Shown here in pieces: positions 8,348 to 14,460 of a DNA stretch of 15,235 bases. Where the stretch lies: assembly GCA_903872255.1 (NCBI GenBank), contig CAIQJW010000096.1:1-15235 (forward strand). The letters are read 5' to 3'. The notes under the pieces were generated by a model. The model was not told where the DNA came from, searched no databases, and saw nothing but the letters and a program-made list of their open reading frames with translations. The stretch comes from an uncultured delta proteobacterium (GTDB lineage Bacteria; Desulfobacterota; Syntrophorhabdia; Syntrophorhabdales; Syntrophorhabdaceae). Position 1 is the stretch's first letter, and every line of letters starts with the position of its first letter. A program made the translations under genes and the position numbers.

Positions 8348-8597
8348 TCAGGCATTTCCCATGTCCAGGACCGTTTTCACGAACAATTCATCAAGGCCGG
8401 ACATAGTAAGGCATTCATAATTCCTGCTTTTCGATACTTATGCAATAGCACCCCCATCACGTCATTGGTTGCAATAAGTACCTTTGCCGTAATGCGGGGA
8501 GTTCTTTGTATATGACTGCAAGGTCAGGTATGATATAGGGGGGTAGTGAAGCCTCTTCGGCAAGTGGAAAAACAGTAGATACGTGGGGGGACGTTAC
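8348..8597 (-). pseudogene. Possible frameshifted remnant with a faint STAS-like C-terminus
   Basis: Three protein-like pieces follow each other in three different minus-strand frames. One is PLAEEASLPPYIIPDLAVIY (within 8597-8457). The next is KVLIATNDVMGVLLHKYRKA (about 8484-8425). The last is CLTMSGLDELFVKTVLDMGN, ending at a TGA (8350-8348). GVLL.KYRKAG followed by SGLDELF recalls the last half of STAS (anti-sigma antagonist) domains, which have a similar helix and a SGLDxLF-like tail. If so, two frameshifts and a deletion have broken it. This is a judgement by eye on short pieces; the frames could be chance. It partly overlaps the structured element upstream. Confidence 0.22.
8506..8534 (+). 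promoter_or_regulatory. Candidate sigma-70 promoter facing the inverted-repeat element
   Basis: TTGTAT (8506-8511), 17-base spacer, TATGAT (8529-8534): 4/6 and 5/6 of consensus. Transcription would begin near 8541, just before the left arm of the inverted repeat (8546). It competes with the sigma-54 promoter as an explanation for which strand of the element is transcribed. Confidence 0.3.
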
Positions 8598-8678
8598 CTA
8601 CGTTTTCTCCATAATAGGTGGCGAGTTGTTCATGAGAGGCGGGTATGTCTCTCAATCCTTGCACGCAAGAGGCTTCAC
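8546..8678. ncRNA. Candidate structured RNA element closed by a 12-bp perfect inverted repeat
   Basis: GTGAAGCCTCTT (8546-8557) pairs perfectly with AAGAGGCTTCAC (8667-8678). GCAAG (8560-8564) then pairs with CTTGC (8658-8662). Inside are a long hairpin at 8567-8610 and a smaller one at 8634-8653 (GAGAG/CTCTC). The long hairpin stacks GGAAAAAC/GTTTTCTCC (one bulge), GTAG/CTAC and ACGT/ACGT around a loop of six G on the plus strand, six C on the minus. All pairs are Watson-Crick, so the fold does not say which strand is transcribed. The minus strand has a sigma-54 promoter starting near 8702, the plus strand a weaker sigma-70-like one. Minus is favoured, giving an RNA with a C6 loop and a second C6 run (8543-8538) after the closing stem. 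It matches no RNA family I can name. A small inverted-repeat mobile element is the alternative, but no target duplication was seen. Confidence 0.45.
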
Positions 8679-8713
8679 CAGTGGAGGTCGATTTTATCAC
8701 GCTATAATACAAA

Positions 8714-8728
8714 GCAAATCACGTGCCA
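8714..8728 (-). promoter_or_regulatory. Sigma-54 (-24/-12) promoter directed leftward
   Basis: The minus strand reads TTGGCACGTGATTTGCT, an exact match to the YTGGCACG-N4-TTGCW consensus of RpoN promoters, with the GG and GC pairs ten bases apart. With C8714 at -12, transcription would begin near 8702 and run into the 8546-8678 element. No intact gene lies downstream before cheX, which is on the other strand. The neighbouring gene encodes a sigma-54 activator, and paired palindromes lie about 90-110 bases upstream. Confidence 0.78.
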
Positions 8729-8780
8729 AAACATAACTAATGAATATAATTGATATTGCAAAATCCAAAAGTGAAGAAAC

Positions 8781-8818
8781 TATGGAATCTCTTCCATAGT
8801 TATGGAACCAATTCCATA
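8781..8818. promoter_or_regulatory. Twin palindromic enhancer (UAS) sites for a sigma-54 activator
   Basis: TATGGAATCTCTTCCATA (8781-8798) and TATGGAACCAATTCCATA (8801-8818) are both TATGGAA-N4-TTCCATA, with perfect arms and unrelated centres. Their centres are 20 bases apart, about two helical turns, so dimers would bind on the same face. They sit at about -88 and -108 from the predicted sigma-54 start, the usual enhancer range, and begin 16 bases past the stop of the activator gene, their likely reader. The spacer to the promoter is AT-rich, which would favour looping. No T-run follows, so they are not terminators. Confidence 0.7.
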
Positions 8819-8833
8819 CCCATAACCTATTAC

Positions 8834-10216
8834 CTAATTACCTTGTATCTTATATTCCTTGATCTTCGTGAGGAGGGTTTTATAGTCGACCTCTAGTAAT
8901 CTGGCGGCCTTTGATTTATTGCCGTTTGTTATGACGAGTGATTTCTTGATGAGCTCGACCTCGGCATCCCGCGCCGCGTTCGATGCCGCCTGCTTGAGGG
9001 GCATGAGACCCGATGCGTGGTCGGAAGGCAAGGTGCTTCCGTTCATGAACTCGATATCCTCGGGCCGTATTATCCCGTCATGGCAGGTAAGTACGGCACG
9101 GCGGATCGCATTTTTCAGCTCGCGGATATTACCCGGCCAGGAATACGCCATGAGCCGGGCCAGTGCATCAGGGGATATCTCACGCATCTGCCGCCCGAGT
9201 TCCTTGGACGCTGCTGCCATCAATTTTATTGCGAGGAAGGGTATATCTTCCACCCGGTCCTTGAGCCCGGGTATTGTTATCATGTATTCGCTCAGCCGGA
9301 AGAACAGGTCCTCCCGGAACTTCTTCTCGCGTACAAAACCCTTGATGTCAGCGTTTGAGGCGGCGATGATGCGGACATCGGCCCAGACCGGCTTCGTGCT
9401 GCCGATAGGATATATCTTTTTCTCCTCAACGGCCCGCAAAAGCTTGTTCTGCAAGATGGGAGGCGTATTCTCCAGTTCATCGATGAAAAGGGTCCCCGTA
9501 TGAGCGATCTCAAAAAAACCGATCTTTTTCCTGTCGGCGCCGGTAAATGAACCTTTCTCGTGGCCGAACAATTCGCTCTCTATCAGGTTCTCGGGGATGA
9601 CGCCGACGTCAACGGCCTGGAATGGATTTCGCGCCCTTTTGCTCAGGTCATGTATCGTCTGGGCAACCACGGACTTGCCCGTACCGGTCTCACCCTGTAT
9701 GATGACAGAAAAATCAGTATTCGCAACCTGACGTATATGCCTGATAACATTCTTCATCGCACCACTTCTGCCGAAAAGCGATTCCAGCGAGCCGAGCATG
9801 CTTTCGTCAAGCTGGTTGAATGCTACCTTGAGAGAATACGCTTCGACGGCGCGCCTGATGGTCAGGATCAGCTTGTCCATCTGGGGAGGCTTCGTCAGGA
9901 AATCATACGCGCCAAGCTTAATGACCTGAACAGCTGTCGGAATGTCCGCATAACCCGTTATGATGATCACGGGAACATGCGGGTTGATCTTTTTGATGGC
10001 ATCGAGGGTCTCGATCCCGTCCATACCCGGCATCTTCAGGTCGAGTAGTATGCAGTGAGGCTCTTCAGAGGAAAGGGAGGCGATCCCTTCCGCTCCGTCC
10101 GCGGCCTGCACGGGATCGAACCCGTTCATTTTCACAAATGTTGCCAGGACAAGCCGGACCGACTTGTCATCATCGATAATGAGTATTTTCTGTGAATTGC
10201 TGGGATCGGAAAACAT
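8834..10216 (-). CDS. NtrC-family sigma-54-dependent response regulator (REC-AAA+-Fis HTH)
   Basis: A phosphorylation-controlled activator that uses ATP hydrolysis to open sigma-54 promoters. The receiver domain (about 10-125) has acidic D15-D17, phosphoacceptor D59 in LLDLKMPGMDG, T87 and K109. The AAA+ domain has Walker A GETGTGKS (175-182), the sigma-54-contacting loop GSFTGA (222-227, Ala to Ser against the usual GAFTGA), Walker B FIDE (D246/E247) and the FREDLFFRL arginine-finger region. The C-terminal Fis-type helix-turn-helix is GNKSKAARLLEVDYKTLLTKIKEY. Length 460 is typical. No partner histidine kinase is visible nearby. It is the last gene of a three-gene leftward operon, 25 bases behind the unknown protein. 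The paired palindromes and sigma-54 promoter just past its end are its most likely target. Confidence 0.93.
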   Translation of the reverse strand: MFSDPSNSQKILIIDDDKSVRLVLATFVKMNGFDPVQAADGAEGIASLSSEEPHCILLDLKMPGMDGIETLDAIKKINPHVPVIIITGYADIPTAVQVIKLGAYDFLTKPPQMDKLILTIRRAVEAYSLKVAFNQLDESMLGSLESLFGRSGAMKNVIRHIRQVANTDFSVIIQGETGTGKSVVAQTIHDLSKRARNPFQAVDVGVIPENLIESELFGHEKGSFTGADRKKIGFFEIAHTGTLFIDELENTPPILQNKLLRAVEEKKIYPIGSTKPVWADVRIIAASNADIKGFVREKKFREDLFFRLSEYMITIPGLKDRVEDIPFLAIKLMAAASKELGRQMREISPDALARLMAYSWPGNIRELKNAIRRAVLTCHDGIIRPEDIEFMNGSTLPSDHASGLMPLKQAASNAARDAEVELIKKSLVITNGNKSKAARLLEVDYKTLLTKIKEYKIQGN

Positions 10217-10241
10217 TCTTCAGTGCCGGGCCGCCCTAAAA

Positions 10242-10907
10242 TCAGATCTTTGCAATGATGAGGTCAACGAGAGCAGCGAGTCCAGGCAGTTGCTTAAGGT
10301 CCGATGCAATAGCATCAATAACGGGTTTTCTTAGATCATTTTTTGATAACTGCAGCTCCAGGCTTCTCAAGTCAATAATCAGATCTGATCTCTGAGCTGC
10401 CGCTAGCGAAGCATCGTTGGTTATCAGCATTTCAAGGCTGGCAAAGATATGCCCGAGATCATCCCGTTTGAGGGCAGAAGGGACGGCATTCGGGGACATA
10501 TCAGGTGCTGTGTTCGGGGAAGGCAAGGGCGGTTCAAAATGAGGGACAGGCTGTTCCGACTGTTCAAATTCTATTCCCGGCAGATTGCCGGATATACCGG
10601 CCTTGTTCGCCTTGTACCTCTGAAATTCACCGATTATCCCGGTCTCTCCCCCGCTCGCCACGTAGGTTTCGCCTTCAAGAGTGATGGAAGCGCTTAAGGC
10701 AGTGGCATGATCGAAAGCAAGAAGGATGCAGCCCTTTTCTTCAAGAAGATGGCACGCATCAATGATCTGCGCATGATTTTCAATGCCTAGATTTGCGGCT
10801 ATCTCGGTGACCGAAATAAAGAAGTTTACATGTCCAAGGGTTTCGGTCTCCTCGTACGAAGCGACGAGCAGCAATTCGGCTAATTCGATCAAACTGAGTG
10901 AATCCAT
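10242..10907 (-). CDS. Unknown protein with a winged-helix-like N-terminus and a helical C-terminus
   Basis: I do not recognise this 221-residue protein as a named family. Residues about 30-85 look like a winged helix: a helix-turn-helix stretch EIAANLGIENHAQIIDACHL, then a strand-rich wing with SITLEGETYVA, as in MarR-like folds. A proline-rich linker follows (about 120-145). The C-terminal third is amphipathic helix ending in LKQLPGLAALVDLIIAKI, probably a protein-protein contact. No membrane segment or signal is seen. It sits between the cyclase and the sigma-54 activator on the same strand with short gaps (67 and 25 bases), so it probably works in the same pathway, as a DNA-binding or adaptor protein. 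The ATG at 10907 has no obvious ribosome binding site. Confidence 0.75.
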   Translation of the reverse strand: MDSLSLIELAELLLVASYEETETLGHVNFFISVTEIAANLGIENHAQIIDACHLLEEKGCILLAFDHATALSASITLEGETYVASGGETGIIGEFQRYKANKAGISGNLPGIEFEQSEQPVPHFEPPLPSPNTAPDMSPNAVPSALKRDDLGHIFASLEMLITNDASLAAAQRSDLIIDLRSLELQLSKNDLRKPVIDAIASDLKQLPGLAALVDLIIAKI

Positions 10908-10926
10908 ATGACTGATTATTATATCG

Positions 10927-10954
10927 GGTGAAGGATGAAGTGTAAAGAATTAAA
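10927..10954. repeat. Degenerate 7-bp periodic stretch between cyclase and the next gene
   Basis: On the plus strand in sevens: GGTGAAG, GATGAAG, TGTAAAG, AATTAAA. The first unit is identical to one in the array at 13706-13712. It lies wholly in the 67-base gap between two genes of the operon. It is too degenerate to be sure; the shared phase and unit are the argument. Confidence 0.3.
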
Positions 10955-10974
10955 GAACGGGTTGCTCCTTTGAA

Positions 10975-13659
10975 CTATTCTTTTCCTTTGAGGGCTTCTT
11001 TAACGGCTATAAAGAAGGACGCTATGAGGCTTAAGATGCCGCCAAAGATCAAAAGAGATTTTTGCAGGGACCATGAATTGGGGAATAATGAAATGTCGAG
11101 CCGCGCCAGAATGGAGTTCAGTTGGTCTGAGACCAGGGGAAAGACAAAAACGCCAAGGAAAAATACTATGGAAAACAAGATCGAAGAATGCTTCAGGAAT
11201 TTCCAGCACATGCTTGTTATTTGCGCCACCATTTCAAGGTATTCCATGGTATTTTCAAGTGACGACAGCTCTCGCGATATCTCCTGGCATATATCATAGC
11301 AATTTTGAAATTCCGCCGAGGATTCAAAAATGCGCACATCCCCGATGTTTTTCAATGAAGCCTTGAGATAATCGAGTTGCCGCCTGTGTTTTTCCACGAA
11401 GGAATGGTACCGGTATGATACCAGGAAATCATCCGCTTTCTGGAACCGCGACTGCAACGCCCTAACGGTGTCAGTTATCATGTGGACCTGTTCGTTGAGG
11501 GCGTTTTTGCATAGTATCCTGACGCTGCTGCATTTTGACGGAACATCGAGGCAGGCTGCATAGCTTTCAGACTGGACCAGCCTTTCTATCTCTACCAGGA
11601 GGGGGTCGATCGTTTCTAGTGCTTCCCGGGCGAGGAGCGAACGTATCTTTGCGATCTCTCTCTTTGCATCTTCGAAATGCCCCGCAGCCTCTTTCTTTAC
11701 TTCCAGAAATATCTCGAATACATGGGGATAAATGACGTTTCTCCATGCGTTCAGTTCCGGGTCGATAAGGGCGATCACGAAATAATCCCTGTTGTCATGC
11801 ACGAACTTTACGAGCCTCTGGATCGCTGATTTTTCGTTATTTTCCGAAAACCTCAGGATCACGTCTTCGTACAAGGCCTCCCTGCACGTCGGATCGCTCA
11901 CCAGGACCGCGCCGATCATTTCCTTGAAGCGTTTCTGGTCACCTTTTAATTTGTACAGCCGTCCCAGGATAAGAGAAACATATGTTTTCTGGATACCCGC
12001 TTCGGCACAGTCAAGCGCCGTTTCAAGATCAGTACAGGCCGCCGGCAGGTTCCCGTCCTCAATGTTGAGGAAACCCGATATGCACCAGGCCTTGTAATCC
12101 CGCGGTTTTCTTTCCAGCGCCAGATTGACAAAGGATTTCGCCTTCTCGTAGTTCCCTACGCGCAGCGAATCCTGGGCCAGCCATGCAAATCCGCCCTGGT
12201 TATCGATAATGCCGGACAGCATTGTCTCCCAGGTCTTTGCATTCGTGTTCCAGACGGTTTGATGAAAGCGGAGCTGATAGGCTGCCCTGAGGTCATAGAA
12301 GGCGTGGGCGATCAATTCCTTCTTCATCAACTGCAATTCAACGGAGAATGCCTGCGGGGAAACCCTGATATCCTCGGAAGGATTCTGGATCGACCGGGCA
12401 AGGTCTTCAATATTATGCACGGATAAATAACCGAGTTTGTTGAGGGACTTGCCGGTTTCCACCAGGGTCTTGGACGGACATATCGACGCCGTATGACGGC
12501 CGCTCCCGCAATAAAAACACGTCATACCGGATGGGGCGGCTGTCGTATCGGCTGCAGGTTGACCGGGAGGAGATGCAATTTCCGTCTGCGCTGCCTCATC
12601 CAGTACCACGTAAAAATTCCCGGTCTCCTGAAAGGCAAGCGCGGCTTCACCCGATATGCGGTAGTAGTTATTCATATACTGAAAAACTTCCGGGGTAACG
12701 TATGTGCCGCCGTACGGAACACTGTCGAGTTCGTTTCCTATACCGCTGGACATGATCGTTTTTTCGTCAAGGACAGACGAGCGCCTGATATATATTTTCA
12801 CTGGGAGTTGATAACCGTCTAGCGGACAGCGCTTCAACAAATGGGATAGCACATCCCTCGAAGCATTTACCGCAGCGTGTATCGTGTCATAAACGACGGC
12901 GAGGTCATTGCCGGGTATATGGCTCAACGAAGCATATGGTTTCTGTGAACCGGCATTATTCCAGGCGCTGGATGTATCGATATCACCTTCGGTCACTCTG
13001 AAACCGGTCTGCCGAGGGTCATGCACTATCATCATGAAAACCTTTTTCGATGGAGCCGCGGCAAATGCATGTTCCCAAACAATTTTGTAGATCTTGAGGC
13101 CATCGGGGACCTTCTGCATCTTCCAGTAATCAATGCCTTCAAATTGTAACGAGGGGAGGTGTTTCGTACTCTCGTATATCTCGTGAGAGACAAATATTTG
13201 GTCGCCCCCGGCCAGATTGGTCAATTTGGCGGCAACATTGACCACATCGCCATAAATGTCCTTGTCTTCCACGATCACTCTGCCGTGGTGAAGTCCTACC
13301 CTGACATGGATCTGGTCTTCCTCGATACTCTCCATATTATGAAGAAAGAATTTTTGCTGTATCTTGATGGAAGCGTTGAGGGCATCGATCGTATCAGGAA
13401 AATAGACAAGCACCGAATCTCCGACCTCTTTGATAAGCCGTCCACCGTACGTCTCGATGATCGACGTGGCCATGCGATGATGGGTACGGAGCATCTCTCT
13501 GCCGCGAATATCCCCATGGGTCTTGAAAAAATTCGTCGAACCGACGACATCAGTGAACAATACGGCAATATCCCTCATGGTGGCATCGGGATAAGCCTCC
13601 AAAAGCGAGGAGAGAAAGTTCCCTACGGGTTTTTCCTTAGATGTAATGTCGAGACTCAT
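10975..13659 (-). CDS. Class III adenylate/guanylate cyclase with CCHC zinc knuckle, TPR-like region and C-terminal membrane anchor
   Basis: An 894-residue signalling enzyme expected to make a cyclic nucleotide from NTP. The cyclase domain (about 28-165) is at the N-terminus: metal ligands D37 (FTDVVGST) and D81 (VGDSVLVYF), purine-selecting K77 and D138 (pointing to ATP), and transition-state N141. The partner arginine is replaced by K145 (NVAAK instead of NVAAR), which may lower or alter activity. A region of no known fold follows (about 190-370). Then comes a perfect CX2CX4HX4C zinc knuckle (C381, C384, H389, C394). Further on are TPR-like helical repeats (about 488-600), a long helical, partly coiled-coil stretch (640-810), and two membrane helices (about 826-843 and 868-886). 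The enzyme is thus cytosolic but tethered by its C-terminus. It is first in the operon with the winged-helix-like protein and the sigma-54 activator. The ATG at 13659 has no clear ribosome binding site. Confidence 0.88.
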   Translation of the reverse strand: MSLDITSKEKPVGNFLSSLLEAYPDATMRDIAVLFTDVVGSTNFFKTHGDIRGREMLRTHHRMATSIIETYGGRLIKEVGDSVLVYFPDTIDALNASIKIQQKFFLHNMESIEEDQIHVRVGLHHGRVIVEDKDIYGDVVNVAAKLTNLAGGDQIFVSHEIYESTKHLPSLQFEGIDYWKMQKVPDGLKIYKIVWEHAFAAAPSKKVFMMIVHDPRQTGFRVTEGDIDTSSAWNNAGSQKPYASLSHIPGNDLAVVYDTIHAAVNASRDVLSHLLKRCPLDGYQLPVKIYIRRSSVLDEKTIMSSGIGNELDSVPYGGTYVTPEVFQYMNNYYRISGEAALAFQETGNFYVVLDEAAQTEIASPPGQPAADTTAAPSGMTCFYCGSGRHTASICPSKTLVETGKSLNKLGYLSVHNIEDLARSIQNPSEDIRVSPQAFSVELQLMKKELIAHAFYDLRAAYQLRFHQTVWNTNAKTWETMLSGIIDNQGGFAWLAQDSLRVGNYEKAKSFVNLALERKPRDYKAWCISGFLNIEDGNLPAACTDLETALDCAEAGIQKTYVSLILGRLYKLKGDQKRFKEMIGAVLVSDPTCREALYEDVILRFSENNEKSAIQRLVKFVHDNRDYFVIALIDPELNAWRNVIYPHVFEIFLEVKKEAAGHFEDAKREIAKIRSLLAREALETIDPLLVEIERLVQSESYAACLDVPSKCSSVRILCKNALNEQVHMITDTVRALQSRFQKADDFLVSYRYHSFVEKHRRQLDYLKASLKNIGDVRIFESSAEFQNCYDICQEISRELSSLENTMEYLEMVAQITSMCWKFLKHSSILFSIVFFLGVFVFPLVSDQLNSILARLDISLFPNSWSLQKSLLIFGGILSLIASFFIAVKEALKGKE

Positions 13660-13691
13660 GGCACTAATAGTTTATCGGCAAAAAAAGAAAT

Positions 13692-13797
13692 GGCTAAAGG
13701 CGAACGGTGAAGGGCGAACGGCGAACGGCAAATGATAAAAGAGATTAAGGGATGTCACGCCTCTTTCCCGTTAGCCTTTAGCCGTTCGCCGTTAGCC
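13692..13797. repeat. Palindromic heptamer-repeat element 1 (left of the release-factor-like gene)
   Basis: The left arm holds six plus-strand sevens: GGCTAAA, GGCGAAC, GGTGAAG, GGCGAAC, GGCGAAC, GGCAAAT (13692-13733). The right arm is the reverse complement type: GTTAGCC, TTTAGCC, GTTCGCC, GTTAGCC (13770-13797). Between them AAAGAG (13738-13743) and CTCTTT (13761-13766) can also pair, so the whole could fold as one long hairpin. The last right-arm unit contains, on the minus strand, the TAA stop of the neighbouring gene. No T-run follows, so a simple intrinsic terminator is unlikely. Confidence 0.8.
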
Positions 13798-14220
13798 GTC
13801 GTCGTCCGGTCTGTACGTTCGTTCCTTCTTTTTTTCTGCCGTGTGGTGTTTGAGTCGGAGGACCTTTTCTTTGGCTTTTCTTGAACGCCGGCGTTTCTGG
13901 CGTTTTATGCGCTCCCGTTCCTGTTGTTCTCTGCTGGCTTTTCCGAGCAGGACATTTTCGATCTTATCGGCGAGTATTCGCCGCGCAATAAAACGATTGA
14001 GGGCCTGGGAGCGTTCTTTCTGACATTTGACCTCGATGCCCGACGGGATATGTTTGAGATAAACACAGGTTGACACCTTGTTAACGTTTTGTCCCCCATG
14101 ACCGCCTGAGCGGATGAAACGTTCGGTTATGTCCTTTTCGTCTATCCCCAGGTCGGCGAATCTCTGACGCAAGGCGTTTTCCTTTTCGGGACTGACGGAA
14201 AATATAAGTGGTTGAGCCAT
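13792..14220 (-). CDS. GGQ-domain peptidyl-tRNA hydrolase / release-factor-like protein
   Basis: A 142-residue protein made of only the catalytic domain of class I release factors plus a basic tail. The motif GGHGGQNVNK has the GGQ at residues 42-44, which reaches the ribosomal peptidyl-transferase centre and frees the chain from tRNA. There is no codon-recognition domain. The C-terminal half is rich in Lys and Arg (RERIKRQKRRRSRKAKEK), as in ArfB/YaeJ and mitochondrial MTRFR-type rescue factors, where such a tail enters the mRNA channel of a stalled ribosome. Ribosome rescue is therefore likely. The RSGGHGGQNVNKVST form is nearer the release-factor-like family than classic ArfB (RSSGPGGQHVNK), so I give no symbol. 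The stop codon lies in a heptamer-repeat unit. No clear ribosome binding site precedes the ATG at 14220. Confidence 0.85.
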   Translation of the reverse strand: MAQPLIFSVSPEKENALRQRFADLGIDEKDITERFIRSGGHGGQNVNKVSTCVYLKHIPSGIEVKCQKERSQALNRFIARRILADKIENVLLGKASREQQERERIKRQKRRRSRKAKEKVLRLKHHTAEKKKERTYRPDDDG

Positions 14221-14226
14221 AATAAA

Positions 14227-14328
14227 TGCCGGCTAAAGGCTCAAGGCTAAAGGCTAAAGGCTAAAGGAAAGAATAACCTCTCTCTTCCCCATTGCCTTTA
14301 GCCGTTCGCCGTTCGCCTTTAGCCGGCA
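14227..14328. repeat. Palindromic heptamer-repeat element 2 (right of the release-factor-like gene)
   Basis: The left arm holds GGCTAAA, GGCTCAA, then three GGCTAAA (14231-14265). The right arm holds TTTAGCC, GTTCGCC, GTTCGCC, TTTAGCC (14297-14324), with a partial CATTGCC before it. The outer ends form a perfect 14-bp inverted repeat, TGCCGGCTAAAGGC (14227-14240) with GCCTTTAGCCGGCA (14315-14328). The centre is purine-rich then pyrimidine-rich (GGAAAGA ... TCTCTTCC), as in element 1. The element begins six bases before the start codon of the release-factor-like gene and occupies its leader. Confidence 0.82.
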
Positions 14329-14460
14329 CAGTATATCATCATCTCCCGCTAAGAAATCAAAAAATCACTATTTACCGGAATATTCGGGGCCGTTTTTCTA
14401 TTTGAAAAGTAATAGTGCAGTACCCGGGAGTCCGGGACCGAGATTTGTACGGGAGGATCT

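Larger units (their letters stand above)
8327..8833. other. 507-base region without an intact gene between cheX and the sigma-54 activator
   Basis: No frame here is convincing as an intact gene. The region holds, from left to right, broken protein-like frames on the minus strand, a plus-strand sigma-70-like promoter, a 133-base inverted-repeat element, a minus-strand sigma-54 promoter, and twin palindromes next to the activator gene. Each is listed separately. A weak hairpin (TGCC-N6-GGCA, 8341-8354) just after cheX lacks a clear T-run and is not called as a terminator. Confidence 0.6.

Noticed and set aside
8536..8592. G-quadruplex from the two G6 runs
   Set aside because: Only two long G runs, more than 40 bases apart; pairing in the hairpin is a simpler reading.
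8546..8678. Is the element 6S RNA, a c-di-GMP riboswitch, SRP RNA or tmRNA?
   Set aside because: None of the conserved sequences of these families was recognised. The fold is a multibranch form rather than the long 6S rod, and no gene lies downstream for a riboswitch.
8524..8712. 62-codon open frame on the minus strand across the inverted-repeat element
   Set aside because: It would start with TTG upstream of the predicted transcript start, has no ribosome binding site, and its sequence is better explained by the stems. Composition is not typical of a protein.
8781..8818. Terminator hairpins after the sigma-54 activator gene
   Set aside because: Arms are AT-rich, two copies are precisely phased, and no T-run follows on the minus strand; enhancer sites explain them better.
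13692..14328. CRISPR array
   Set aside because: Units are 7 bases, contiguous and inverted, with no unique spacers or cas genes.
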